Origin: Axinella damicornis
Lineage: Eukaryota; Porifera; Demospongiae; Axinellida; Axinellidae
DNA: 64,000 nucleotides
Assembly (NCBI GenBank): GCA_963931865.1
Contig: OZ007509.1
Location: 9,671,625-9,735,624, forward strand
Reading direction: 5' to 3'
Part shown: in pieces, positions 10,124 to 21,751 of the stretch
Numbering within the stretch: the first letter of the stretch is position 1
How the letters are laid out: each line of letters begins with the position of its first letter
Notes under the pieces: model-generated
Told to the model about the DNA's origin: nothing
Seen by the model: the letters and a program-made list of their open reading frames with translations, nothing else
The model's database searches: none
Program-made: the position numbers and the translations under genes

Positions 10124-11570
10124 TTATCTCATTCTGAGAATGTCAACTCCCATAATGTCAACTCCCAAACATTTATACAGCACAATCATGCAGTGATGAT
10201 ATGATGATGATGAAACTTTATTTTGACAGGGTAGCCCCTTCAATATGTGGCTGCTGATATCTCCGGGGACCCTGCTTAATTTCACAGGAAATACACAATA
10301 CAAGTCGTACACAAAGGGGCCCCTAAGATAAGTATGTGCAATACAAAATTGAATTAAGGGGGTACTGCATTCACAGATATGTGCAATGCCCAGGGGAGCA
10401 AGCACTATTGCAATTGAAGAGCCTTCATTAATTGGCAGGTGCTTACTCACTCTCCTGAGTATACCCAGATTCCTGCCAGCTTTCTTAGCCATGTATACAC
10501 TGTCAATATGCTGTATGCTTCAAATTGAGTTTGTCATCCATGCACACCAAGATGCTTTGCAGTTTGTTCATTCCTAAGAGGCTGGTCGACCATCATACTC
10601 GATGTGTGGGTGCTCAAACTCACGTTGTCTCTTCTCCCTCCCAGGAACATTGTGTGTTTTCTTGAGGTTTACTTGAAGGCAGGGTTTGCTGTTTGAAAGC
10701 CAACAGTCAGCTTCTGTCTCACCTCATCTCATGACAGTATAGAATGGTGTCATCCGCTTACAGTTGAGTCTCACATGTTATGATCTCAGCCGGTAGATTG
10801 TTGATGAACACAATGAACTATAGGGGGCCAGAATTGAGCCCTGGGGGGCTCTGCTGCTGATTGGCCTGAGGGAGGATCTAGCTTGCTTCGCCAATGCTGA
10901 CACACTGCATACGATCATTATTGCTCTTGTACTGTAGTTAATTTGTGAACTGTATTATAGTCATGGTCATTTCGGGTATGCACTTGATTGCTATTGTATG
11001 CCCCGTAGCTACTGTACAAACTTTTATAGAATAAAAAAGTAACTCTGGAACCAGACAAGTTCAGCACCATCCAGTTTTGACAGCAGCAGTTGTTGGTGTG
11101 TTGAGTCAAATGCTTTAGACAGGTCTATGAACAAGGTGCCCACAATATCTATGGACACTCCAGTCAGTATTAGATCTTGTGTTGAGTGTCCAGGACAGAA
11201 GCCAGATTGGGAGATGGTGTCTGTGGAGCTGCCCACATACCAGTCGCTCCTGGAAACAGGTCGGATTTGAGTAACTACCATCCAATCTCCTATCTTGCCA
11301 GTAGTTGCTAAGATATATTTGAAGGTGGGTGCAGTGTAGCCTCGGTCCCAGGCTCTCTCCTCACGTGCAGTGACCCTCAGTCTTCCAATCCTTGGGGGAA
11401 CACACCATCTAGCTACCAAGCTCAGGTTGAATAGATACTGTAGCTTAAGCATCCAGCAATTGCAGGTGCTGCAACATGGAGACACTTTGCTGTTTAATAT
11501 CCCATCCAGACCATGACATGTACCACTGTGGCCTTGTTCACATCGAGCTCGGGACTGCAGCACCAAATGC
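10124..11570 (-). pseudogene. Non-LTR retrotransposon reverse transcriptase fragment, copy A
   Basis: On the minus strand the order is typical of LINE-type RT: SGFCPGHSTQDLIL then GTLFIDLSKAFDSTHQQLLL (11040-11215), then around 10740-10860 PPGLNSGPL.FIVFINNLPAEI and .ADDTILYC, then KKAGRNLGILRRVSKHLP (10430-10492). The tyrosine codon of the YADD catalytic box reads TAA, another stop lies in the GPL.F motif, and frames change between blocks, so the element is dead. The same lesion at YADD is present in copy B (28640-30000), so it predates that duplication. Confidence 0.8.
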
Positions 11571-11730
11571 TACCTCTTTCTACATTTGCGCAGCTGTAGC
11601 TCTGCTGCTCGACTGTCGTCGGTCTATAAGTAAACATGTTTGCGAGAGTCGAACACTTTCTGCTCGAAGGGGTTGGCAGTGAAATGTCGTCGACTATAGA
11701 CTCGTTGCCCATGCACTACTCAGCGAACCA

Positions 11731-11769
11731 TAGTCTCTCGTTCCGAGAGGAGGTCTGGGAACGAGACTA
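11731..11769. mobile_element. 39-bp miniature inverted-repeat element with near-perfect 9-bp target duplication
   Basis: The ends tagtctc and gagacta form a short palindrome. The flanks agcgaacca (11722-11730) and agcaaacca (11770-11778) differ at one base. The same insertion with the same flanks is found at about 30417-30455 in copy B. Confidence 0.65.
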
Positions 11770-11850
11770 AGCAAACCAGAGGCGCGCGCCTCGAGGGTGG
11801 CTGGCCGTACGTACGGGGTGGAGCTAAAGACTGCGGCATGCATCAGAGCG

Positions 11851-14800
11851 ATGGATCAGCGGCTGAGAAGCTTGGCTCATTAGTATCAGTGTCTCCTGGA
11901 TACTTATGTGATAGTAAGTCAATGTAGGCCTATTATGTTTACAATGTTGTTCACATAAGCTACATACTTGTGATCAGGAGATGGGATCAGAGGGAATGTC
12001 CCTGGAATTTGGGGGTAGACCATACATAATCATACAAATGTGACAAGAAACGATTTTCATAAAAACACTGGAAGGTGGGTTCAGAGCTATTCAGCACATT
12101 TGAATGTTCCATTCATGGTGATCACAATGGTGTAAATCACAGTCTCATATCTCATTCCTACATATTATCCCAGTGGCAGTGTACATGGATATAGCAAACA
12201 GAACTTTTTGCTGGCTTAAATCTACTGCGTATCCTAGTTTCGTGCCCAGACCGCACACCCCGCGAGGGGGCACGAGACTATGCGTATCCTGTCAAAATGT
12301 GCCACAATTGGCATTTCTGGCATGTACGTGAGCATACCTTGGTGTTTCTGTTCGCATGCATGTACATACGTACACAGGAGTTCTTCACAGAGAGGCACTG
12401 GGACAAGCTACCCCCCACATGGAGGGATGCCCTTGGTGATATAAACCCGGGGGAGGCCAGCTGGCTGCTGCTGAGCTGCCCCAATCACCAAGGCAACACT
12501 CATAGGTACGTGTCACTAGAGCTATGCATTGATCCATTGGCATTGCCCAGTAATGCTAATGCCAAGGTTAGAATCAGTAGGCTATGACCAGTAGGTAGTT
12601 GCTGTATAGATCTCACAACCTTTCTTTATTCACTCTCATAGCTAGCTAGTAACACCCACCATCCATATTACAATCTCTGTGTTCTCTCTTTTACTTCCGG
12701 TGACCAGACAATGCACCAAGGTCTATCCTCTATCCCTGCTGGCATTTGCAGCCACTGCCCGTGCCTTATCGCTCCCAACGCACCCAAGGAACAACCCTCC
12801 TGACCCCAGACCAGTAAATCCATCACAGGTCAGCGGTATCAACCACCTGTTCAGGCGCCACGTCAAGCCAAAGAAGCAGCATGAAATCAAGCTACTAGGA
12901 GAGGTATGCACAGGTCTGTAGTATTTCACCATGATAGGTTTTTGCTTCCAAGGTATTGACATAGCCTCGTTCCCTGGCCTCTACACCTCCAGCTTTTGAT
13001 CGCTTGCAGTACTGCAAGCGATCAAAAACTGGAATTGTGGAAGGCCTGGGAACAAGGGTATAATGATGCCCATCCTTAACAGTTAGACAATCAAACCTCT
13101 ACTGAAATTTTGTCAATTGGCAATAGGAGATATGTGAACTGACCACTCAGCACAATTCCGCTTGTATGTTTATAGGTAATCTTTGAGCTCTCTCAGTCAA
13201 CGAAGTGCAAGAATATAATTGTAAGTCCCATAATGAACACAACATCCATAATGAGGTGTATAATATATATTATTCATTATTTATACGTGATGGCCTCCAA
13301 GGCTCAAGCAGAATCAATAAATGATAAAAGGTCTCATTCTTTAACTTGCCTATACTTCTTTCACTGTAGGATGTTGGATCTGGACAGGTATAGTGACTCA
13401 AGAGTGGATGGTGGTTATGATATCTCTGGATTGGCAAGCCTCATTCCCAGGCCCCATCTAGGCTTTTGTCTCTTGTAGTGCTTCCCCATACTGCAAGCAA
13501 TGCAAACTGGGTGGAACAGTTGAAGATAGGAACTGGCCAACAGGAATGAATTAAACTTGTGACCTATTTTGGCCTAAGGCAGTGTATATATACTGTGTGA
13601 TAGCTACATGCCAATTAACAGCTGTCAAAATTCCTATGGTACCATATGCATCTATAGCTACTTGTGTGAGTCGTATTAGTCTGTGTTTCAGGGCCATCTT
13701 GCTCGCTATACCTGGCCTTTCACTATGGGCTCAATGTGATAGCAGTAGAAGCAGTGGGGTGCCACCTTACAACAGCTGCTAAATATGATAGGTACACAGA
13801 AATACACGTGTCCACATACAAAGAGAGCAATTGATCTAGTAGTGCATTCGTTTGCAGTGAAGTGATGAAAGACCTTAAGAGGAGGAGCAGGCGCACGACT
13901 GAGGGAAGCCTCAGAGAGCAGTGCTGTGCTGAGCCTGAGTCCATTGTTCAGTGTGAAGGAAGTGTGAGACACCTACAGAGCGTGGTATGTCGTAGTGCCA
14001 TGCTTGCACTGGTGAATGTCTTCCACCGTTTGTTGTATCACTTAGATCCAGCCCGGGATCACAACCGCTGAATTTATGATGCAGCTGCAATGTGGGGGAG
14101 TCGTGTACCCTGCTTGTAGCCCTCTGTCTCCCTCCTCCCCTGCGCAGCACACAGTTGGAGCTGCTGAGGGCTCTGTTGATAAACAGGTCATTCTTGTTGG
14201 GTTACACACCTGTGGAGACTTAGGGCCAACTATGCTGCGAGTGTTCAGCCATTGTGACCAGATTGTTGGCCTTGTCTCTGTTGGCTGCTGTTACATGAAA
14301 GTCACATGCCCACCTGGTGTATCTGAAGCATCACTGTATCAGAAATCCTGCGGTCACAGTACAGCTTCCTTGTTACATGCACCAAACAAGTCACAGACGA
14401 GCATGACTGGTACAGGAACTGGAGGTCTTAGTGACGAAGACAGAACAAGTGAGACTGCCTCAGGTATTGAGCACTCACTCCTGGCTCAAACTTCGTCACA
14501 AGTGACATCACAAGAAATTGGGTATCCTCTCAGTGAGCTTGTGAGGTCGCTACCCGGCCACAGTCTGAGCTATGAGGCCAGGGAGGTGGCTTGTCACGCT
14601 CTGGAGGCTTTCAGAGAGAGGCTGCAATGTACATATTCCTCATAATATTATGTTCTTCGCCTGGATACTTGTCCCATTCGCATATTTATACACTACTTTC
14701 ACTATAGGCGAGTCGGAACACTTGAGGATTCACTGCTACAGGGCAGCTGTAGAGACAGTCTTGAGAAAGGTCATTCTAGCTGTTAGTTAGCCCCTCTCCA

Positions 14801-15457
14801 CCCAGTTGGAGAGGGGCTAGCGTCTATAGACTAGAGAAAGGTAACTGCACAGTAGCTTGCTGCTGTGCCAGCTGTGGCATAATGGTGTGTTGTGTCCATG
14901 GGTGTTCCACAGCATGGCCTTAGGAGGAGTCAAGTGAGACTCACCAAGAGAGCTTCGAAACTCCCATTTGACGAGTAAGTTCTGCTATCTTATCACACGC
15001 TTTCATGATACCTTGGCTCACCTTATTGTATTCGCTGTTATATATCTATGCTCAAGTTGTGCTGCAGTCAGTAGGCCTCCAAACTGCGCTAGGTAAGGCT
15101 ACGTAATTTGTTTGTTGGACTCATGCTTACGACTATATCTTCTCTAAGTCCTTTCTCCTGCAGACATGCCATCTCTAGGGCAGCTTCTGACCCAATGGGA
15201 AAGGGTTGCTGTTTACTTTCTGCTCCGCCTGACCATTGCTCCCTGTGTGGAGAGCCTGATGCTGCTGGACAGGACAGCATACTTGCATGAACAAGGTGAG
15301 AAGCAAAAGCAATTCAGGTCCTCACTAGTCCACTATACACACCACACCCACAGGGTATAATGTGACATTGAGGCCTATTTTTCACCCCAAACTCTCTCCA
15401 AGAAACATTGGGATTATAGCTAGCTTACATCCCATGCACATGAAAGTCAATATTTAA
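11851..15457 (+). CDS. METTL25B: METTL25B (RRNAD1) orthologue, 13 exons, apparently damaged
   Basis: Exons: 11851-11913, 12378-12505, 12708-12903, 13176-13220, 13370-13387, 13692-13791, 13858-13984, 14046-14638, 14708-14769, 14913-14974, about 15060-15085, 15164-15295 and 15354-15457. Landmarks match the metazoan methyltransferase-like METTL25B/RRNAD1 family in order: EFFTERHWDKLPPTWRDAL, LFRRHVKPKKQHEIKLLGE, the SAM-binding DVGSGQ|GHLARY, VGLHTCGDL, VGLVSVGCCYMK, YPLSELVRSLPGHSL, ACHALEAFRERL, LRIHCYRAAVETVLRK, ERVAVYFLLRL, LLDRTAYLHEQG, IFHPKLSPRNIGI. Three problems are visible. Exon 1 has a 9-bp deletion relative to copy B that creates TAG at 11881. Exon 6 needs a 2-base removal near 13707-13711 to keep the frame. 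Exons 10 and 11 do not join in phase by my count. These could be real decay or sequencing errors. The exact molecular substrate of the family is not something the sequence shows. Confidence 0.85.
12235..12280. mobile_element. 46-bp miniature element with perfect 9-bp target duplication
   Basis: The element runs from tagtttcgtgcccagacc to gggggcacgagacta and is little more than two inverted ends. The 9-bp direct repeat tgcgtatcc flanks it exactly (12226-12234, 12281-12289). It sits in METTL25B intron 1. Confidence 0.85.
12962..13060. mobile_element. Palindromic MITE-like element in METTL25B intron 3
   Basis: The ends tagcctcgttccctggcc and ggcctgggaacaagggta are inverted. The centre gatcgcttgcagtactgcaa gcgatc is also palindromic. 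No clear target duplication is seen. Confidence 0.55.
14788..14819. repeat. 32-bp palindrome in METTL25B intron 9
   Basis: The sequence tagcccctctccacc pairs with its inverse after a very short loop. It shares the tagcc/ggcta ends of the MITE family and resembles the palindrome near 5403-5472. Confidence 0.5.
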
Positions 15458-16529
15458 CTCATTCCCTGCTATCATAAATAAGTAAGAATAGCTATAGCTT
15501 TTGCTTTGGAGCCTGTGTATCTCAGACATTTAAATGAAACCATGCTCACACACTTCCGAGTGTCTCATGCATGAACTTCCTCTCCCCAACCACACATCAC
15601 TTGCATTGTTTATAGCATTTCCCGTCGGCATACAAAGTTTATATATCAATGTATTTCTCATGATTTGTACTCTCTACATTGTTGTCATGGCAACATATCA
15701 TCAATTACATCATAGTTGAACTCTGGAATACTTATTAAAATAAGGAGAATAGAGTGTATACTTCAACAGATCACATAAAATATTATGCATGTCTAAGCAA
15801 TAGTTGAGTCAGTACTTTACTAGTTAAGTATGATATCTCGGCCGCAACCCTAGGCCCGCTACATGTAGGGGTCTGTTTTATGTGCATCAGCCCCCTTTAC
15901 TATATGGGGAGGCAGGAGAAAGGGTGTTCCTATGAAAATTTGATTAGCTCACTGTATGCAGCAATACTCTTGTGGCCTAGTGTAAGTGGTTGGAGCTCCG
16001 ATGAGGTGATCAAAGCGGGTGAGGCTCCTGTCAGATGAATGTAAAAAGTGGGCAGGGCTCCTGTGAGATAAGGTAAAAATGGGTGGGCCCAACAATCATG
16101 TTGCAAGGGCTGCCCCTGGGTAATTGGTAGGAAATCAATTAAAGTACATAAGAAGGACCAGGAGCGCATGAACCACCTCAGCATTCGCACCCTAGCCGAA
16201 TTAAGTAGTAGTCCTTCACATGTCCCAAAATTTTACCTTATATCCATTAGGTAAAAGTGTAAAAAACAAATTGGCATTTCTGCAGTAACGCAAAAGCCTT
16301 TCATATAAGGTATGACGTAAGGCGTGAGCTAGGGATTGCAACATGTCTATACTAGTTCGACACTCCTTAGCTGCCTTCGGCTGCTCATGCGCTCCTGGAA
16401 GGACCCATTACTTAGTACAAGACCTATAGCAGAGGTCACTCCTATGTAGCAAGCTAGGGCTGCCCCCCTGGATAATTGGTAGGTAGTCAAAGCTTCACTC
16501 TGCTGATCAATACTACTTGAACTTGAAGA
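15458..16529. other. Gene-free stretch downstream of METTL25B
   Basis: No exon is recognised. It contains short local repeats: gggctcctgtgagata-like units near 16020-16075, a direct repeat ggtaattggtag/ggataattggtag near 16118 and 16475, and inverted copies of ccaggagcgcatga near 16158 and 16385. No canonical aataaa was identified close to 15457. Confidence 0.5.
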
Positions 16530-17140
16530 GTTGAATTTCTAGTGTAAGCATAAGCAGCTACTGGTATCTACAGTAGAGCCGGTGGCCAGGTCACTGGCAA
16601 CATAATTATACTCTCTGCCAATTGCAGTGCAGTGTATACTGGGGGTATTGCAATTGCATGGTTCCACCTCTACTTCCCTCTGAGTGAGAATCAACACTCT
16701 CTGCCTCTGTATTTGAGGAGGACAGGTAGTCTTTCCGATGCTCTTCGATTTCTGAGTGCAGCTGGTAAAAGCATAGTGCAGATCCGTATGTACCATTACC
16801 TCTAACCAGCTCCGCCCACCAGATGATGTGACGTGAGTTCACTTCGACTTCATAATTATTACCAAGAGTTTATGAACTCTTGATATTACGTCATCAGTTG
16901 GCGTTAGACTAGTACTAGACGATAAAGGGTGTCACCCGATAAAGTCTGGCCCGCGAAACTACAGTTGTCGGTTAAGTTGGCAGTGGTTTCTTGGGTGGCT
17001 GTGTGGACGCGTTATTCGCTCTTTGCGCCTTGCGAAGAAACTTTTATATCCCGGAACCCATCCAAGATCTAAGACCAGGTAAAGATGTTGCCGAGAATTG
17101 ATTTGTTTTGGTGTGCTTTGAATAGAGTATGTGTGCAAAA
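16530..17140. repeat. Duplicated segment, first copy (second at 22640-23470)
   Basis: Two parts recur later in the same order: tctagtgtaagcataagcag... to the region near 16800 (again at 22658-22840), and gacgcgttattcgctctttgcg... to about 17130 (again at 23306-23460). Each copy precedes an FBF1-like or unassigned exon-like stretch, so it may hold a duplicated 5' region. In the second copy an ATG-containing stretch ends with a gtaaag donor near 23397. No protein is assigned. Confidence 0.6.
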
Positions 17141-17152
17141 TAGGTCAGATAG

Positions 17153-17198
17153 TAGCCTCGTACCCAGGCTCAGTAGGGGGAGCCTGGGTACGAGGCTA
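17153..17198. mobile_element. 46-bp miniature element with perfect 9-bp target duplication
   Basis: The ends tagcctcgtacccaggct and agcctgggtacgaggcta are perfect inverted repeats around about a 10-bp centre. The flanks gtcagatag (17144-17152) and gtcagatag (17199-17207) are identical. Confidence 0.9.
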
Positions 17199-17778
17199 GT
17201 CAGATAGGTGCCTGTTTCAACCATGCATGCCGGAATGGAGCCTGGGATTGAGGCTAGACGATGAGTTACTAATGTGCTTCATTTCCTGTTTGCATACCAA
17301 TTGAATGCCGCCCTATGATTGGTCAAACCATGTCTTTTTTATGGTGTATCTTGCAGGTCTAGACTGACAGCCGTCGAAGAGTCCTTTCAAAGAAGAGAAG
17401 CGAGGTCAGTATGCTGATAAAGGGATCTGCCAGTAAATCTCAGTAATCTACTAGTGTGCACAGTCGGAGTTTCTCCTCTGTTCCCCAGGTGGCGAGAAGA
17501 GATGGAGTCAGAGAGGCATCACAGTTCCAGGAGCGTCTGCAGGTGTGCAGCAGGCTGAGAGGGAGAGGGTGGACGCTGTCACTGCCCTGAGGAGGAAGGT
17601 GGACTCGGTGGAGGTGGTCAAGGCCAATGAGATCAGCAGGCTGCAGGAGATCCACCGGTGAGCTACGTATGCATGAGATGAGGGACTGCCTCTCCATGGC
17701 CTGCCTGTCAGTCCATTGTACGTACAGTCATATTCATATTATGTTGTTCAGTGGCCGGGTCTGTTGGTAATGTGACTG

Positions 17779-18790
17779 TAGCCTCGTTCCCGGGCCGCTC
17801 CCGCCGGCAGTATTTCATCGCTTTCCAGTATGAAATACGGCGGGGGAAGGCCTGGGAGATCTGGTCACGTGCGGTGCCATCAAGTAGATCATGGTAGACA
17901 CACAGAGGGCGGTGCCCAACGAAGAATCTCAACGGCTGGATATCAGAGCGTTCGCAAGGCAGACGATCAATACCGTTCGTTGTTCACAATGCCTGGGTTG
18001 AATCAACGCGAAACAGGTATTTTAACGGTTGGACACCGCCCCCTGTGTGTCTGTCATACTATAATTGGTCCCCCCCAAAAGCGGTCCCCCCGGACTGTAC
18101 ACGGCAGAATAATTGGTCCCCCCTGGGACCATCCATGGCGCTGTAAGCAGTCCCCCCTTGCCGTCATTGGTCCCACTAGTTGTTCGCTAGCCCAAGTAAC
18201 AAATATTCACTGGAGGGTCAACTATGAAGCGAGGAAGCGTAAACAGACGCGAATGGAGAGTCTGCATCGTCCATCAGGAGGCCATGTAGTCCAAGTTATA
18301 CTATCAGGAGCCCATAACGCTCCTGAACGTATTTATAAGTCACGCCATGGATAATATCCATGGTCACGCATGCATGATAGCTACTCGTACTCGTTCTCAC
18401 ACGGTTAAGCTCAGAGTATGCAACGAAGATAATTTTAATGCTGCAAAACCATTCCTTCATAGCCTGTGTAGCCTCTTTAAGTACAGAAATAAACTGATCT
18501 TTGCTTACCTGTACGTACCCCGCCGAGCGCTCGTAACAGATCATGCATCTATGGGGTGGGACCATCTACAGCAAGGGGGGACCAGGTATGGCTGCGATAT
18601 TTGGTCCGGGGGGACCGATTATTCTGCCGTGGACAGTCCGGGGGGACCGCTTTTCAGGGAGGACTGTCCACGGCGTGACATGTCTACCATCTGTCTACCT
18701 GACGTCATCACACATGACCAGATCTCCCGGCCTTACCCGGCCGTATTTCATACTGGAAGTGATGAAATGTTGGCTGTGGGAACGAGGCTA
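17779..18790. mobile_element. 1012-bp inverted-repeat transposon with 9-bp target duplication
   Basis: The ends tagcctcgttccc... and ...gggaacgaggcta form imperfect inverted repeats of roughly 120 bp (both arms include ccagtatgaaatacgg and gagatctggtca). The flanks atgtgactg (17770-17778 and 18791-18799) are identical. Its centre carries inverted arms of a second family (attggtccccccaaaagcgg at 18061-18140; matching arm 18540-18660). No transposase is recognised. Confidence 0.85.
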
Positions 18791-18906
18791 ATGTGACTGA
18801 AGATTTTGGTTCAGTATGAGAAGTGGCTGACAGTAGTATTCCCGTGGCAGGACTACAGTACATGTTGTAGGCAATTACTTTCCACAGTCTTAATACTGAG
18901 TTGGAA

Positions 18907-18976
18907 GTGCCAGGGAGATGGTGGAGCATGAGACTCTTAATTTCAGGATCGTGGGTTAGAGCCCCACATCGGGCAC
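18907..18976 (+). pseudogene. tRNA-Lys(CTT)-like remnant, copy B
   Basis: The anticodon arm agactcttaattt and the T arm gtgggttagagccccac remain, but the D arm has a deletion relative to 3911-3991. It is non-functional and supports the homology of the two FBF1-like introns. Confidence 0.65.
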
Positions 18977-19464
18977 TGGTATCAGAGTCAGAAAACGCGA
19001 TACTAGGATAGCGTTCTCTATTTAGGGATGGCCAAGTAAATTTCAAATTTACCATACTGATGCACTAGCAGGAAAACGGTCCAAGCTAGGCTACAACCCC
19101 CAAACCAAGCATGCAGACGGAATGACACTCCCTAGTAGTTCACAAAAACACTCGCAAACATACCTTAGAGTACGCGGGAGTCGAGAAACAAGTCGCTGAA
19201 AAATTCTGATTTCATTGTCTTCTTTCTCATAGTCAAGCATAGCTCACCAACGGAAGCAGTCCTTGAGCTCATTTCAAGCACAGAATAACACCGCTTTCGC
19301 CATAGTAGAGTGTTTGAGCCCTTTTTTATCTGCGAACTGGCAAGAACAGCAGTTTTAGCTAGCTACAAAATTCTAGCACGACACCATTTTGCAATATGAG
19401 GCATGGCAACCAGAGGTCACGCGTTCAAAGGTCAAAGGTTAATTCAAGTTCATATAGAGCACAA

Positions 19465-20124
19465 CCCATAGGGCATTGGCAAATGCAAATTGCGCATGCG
19501 CACTTCGCATGCAAGCGCAAGTTGTGTTCTTTTGCTTGTGATGGCTGCATCTGAGACACATACGAATCCTTGTCAATCCCTCATCTGGTGGGTCACTACC
19601 ACTGAGAGAACTTTCTACCGAGCTCTACGATCTGATGAGGCCTCACCACCTCCCATGCATACTATAAACGTTGATCACATACACAAGCCTGACAAGGGCG
19701 CAACTGTAACTAATTATTGCCTGCAGCTAACACATAATATAATGTTAACTTGCATTGCGTACCTGCAGTATGTCTTGCAGAGCTCTATTTCAGGCGGTGC
19801 ATAGTTGGGCGCTCTCTTCGTTGGGTGTGGCACAAAGATACCGCGTAAATCTGACCTTTGACGTCTTATTGGCCTAGCGCACGCCTCGGGGCGAATTTGG
19901 ACGGCACGACCCATAGGGCATTGGCAAATGCAAAATGCGCATGTGCAGTTCACATGCAAGCGCATGTTGTGTTCTTTTGCTTGTGATGACTGTGTCTGAG
20001 ACACTTAGAAATCCTTGTCAATCCCTCATCTGGTGGGTCACTACCGCTGAGAGAACTTTCTACCGAGCTCTATGATCTGATGAGGCCCCACCACCTCCCA
20101 TGCATACTATAAACGTTGATCACA
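19465..20124. repeat. Direct repeat pair of ~215 bp, 445 bp apart (19465-19680, 19910-20124)
   Basis: Both copies start cccatagggcattggcaaat and end ataaacgttgatcaca with only scattered differences. Each contains an open reading stretch (ATGGCTGCATCTGAGACACA in the first), but this is disrupted in the second. It belongs to the 2.1-kb insertion (about 18987-21130) missing from copy A. The origin is unknown. Confidence 0.7.
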
Positions 20125-20394
20125 ACTAGAGCAACATGCATGCAACAATATTATCAAAATGAAGCATCAAAGCCTGCTCAATGCCCAGCAGAAGGTCCAC
20201 ATCCATCACTGCCATCATGAGAGACCGTCGTAGCTAATGTTGACATGGTGATTACCTTTGTAGAACCCTGTTAGATATTCCTTATCTGAGTTGTGTAATT
20301 TGGTTGAGTTGTGTAGTAGGTTTACATTGCAGTTGTACATGTACATGCATTAATGCACTCACATAACCACAGACATTTCTTAGTTCCTTGTGGA

Positions 20395-20839
20395 CCTTCT
20401 AGAACATTCTTGGAACCACTAATTTTATAATTATATAAGCTTGCATGTAGCTAATATCTGTGACAGAGCAGAATCAGAATTTTGACAGTGACTACACCTT
20501 AAACTCTGACATCAGTGCATACCCCGTAGCCTTAACAAAATACCACTTGAAGTGACCTGGGCAGAACTTTACCTGATGCAGCCATAGCAGGGCTAAGTAT
20601 TTATATGCACTGTCTCTTCACTCCTATTCACCTTCAGATTCATGACATTCTCATGAGGCCCACTAACCAGGTATCATAGGAAGGCACTACCTCTGAGTGA
20701 TGTTCAATTATAATGTAATTTGTGGCCTTCTAGAACATTCTTGGAACCACTAATTTTATATATAAGCTTGCATGTAGCAGAGCAGAATCAGAATTTTGAC
20801 AGTGACTACACCTTAAACTCTGACATCAGTGCATACCCC
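20395..20839. repeat. Direct repeat pair (20395-20525, 20726-20839)
   Basis: The two segments share ccttctagaacattcttgga and gcagaatcagaattttgaca and end at gcatacccc. The second has an internal deletion. No coding potential is recognised. Confidence 0.65.
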
Positions 20840-20920
20840 AGGTGATGTTGCACATACCATCACTAATAAGCTACGCATTTCATGCGGTCAAAAAAGTGCA
20901 CAAGCTAGAGGCAAAAAAAA

Positions 20921-21097
20921 GATTTAGTGATGGCGTGTCATATTCTACCTGTACGAAACAAGGAGAAATACCACTAACCAGCCTCAGTCCCATCCCATGC
21001 ATCCCTAATCTTTTTATAAAAGGGATGGGACTGAGGCTGGTTGGTTGCATTTCTCCTTGGTTCTTAGAGGTAGAATATGACACGCCATCACTAAATC
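20921..21097. mobile_element. ~177-bp hairpin element with ~80-bp arms
   Basis: The left arm gatttagtgatggcgtgtca pairs with the right arm tgacacgccatcactaaatc, and inside ctcagtcccatccc pairs with gggatgggactgag. Outer ctagaggca / tgcctctag extends the pairing to about 20905-21131. This looks like a foldback MITE. Apparent open frames on both strands come from the palindrome. Confidence 0.7.
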
Positions 21098-21751
21098 CTT
21101 TTTAATTTTACGGAGAAAATGTTGTGCCTCTAGTTTTCTTTTGCTGTCTTCCATGTTCAACGTCCGTTATTTCTGTTGAATTCAGTGCTGCAGTTGTGGA
21201 TCTGAAGAACGAGCACGAACTGGACAAGCAGCACCTGCAGAGTCTGCTGCACAGGCAGGACGTGGAGGCTCTGAAGACTGTACACTCACACACCAGGTAG
21301 CAAGACTGAGAACGAGAGTGGTTGAATTTATCCCTTAACTTGAGGAGATTGTTTCAGAGCAGTTTGGCCATAGTATTGCATATCCACTTTTATAGAATCT
21401 TGCTACTCTAGACCACAATGATCTTGGCCTGAGCCTGCTATGTGCTGTCCAATGTCGTATTTTTGAGCACTGGGAGTATTGACTACCCCCTCTCCTCTCC
21501 CCCCTCCCCCTCTTCTCACCCCTCACTCCTTCTCTCATGCTAGGCTGAGCTAACTCCCTCCCACCTCCGCACTCATGCACTACTAACTGCGGACCTCCTT
21601 CCCACTCTTTCCCGAGGGCCAGCTCTGTGCACGTCCCCCTATTCCTGCATCCTTCTCTCTCCTCTTCCTCCGTGAAGTCCTCTCTTGCCCACTTCCAGCG
21701 TAGCAGAAACATGAAGGAAATGGTCCTCCTAGCCGAGAAGGTAGTCATCCA

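Noticed and set aside
19490..19804. 104-codon plus-strand frame starting MRMRTSHASASC
   Set aside because: It lies in a direct repeat whose second copy is disrupted, with no recognisable domain or splice support.
20842..21105. Open frames on both strands over 20842-21105
   Set aside because: The stretch is a near-perfect hairpin; the two frames are mirror images of the same sequence and have no splice context.
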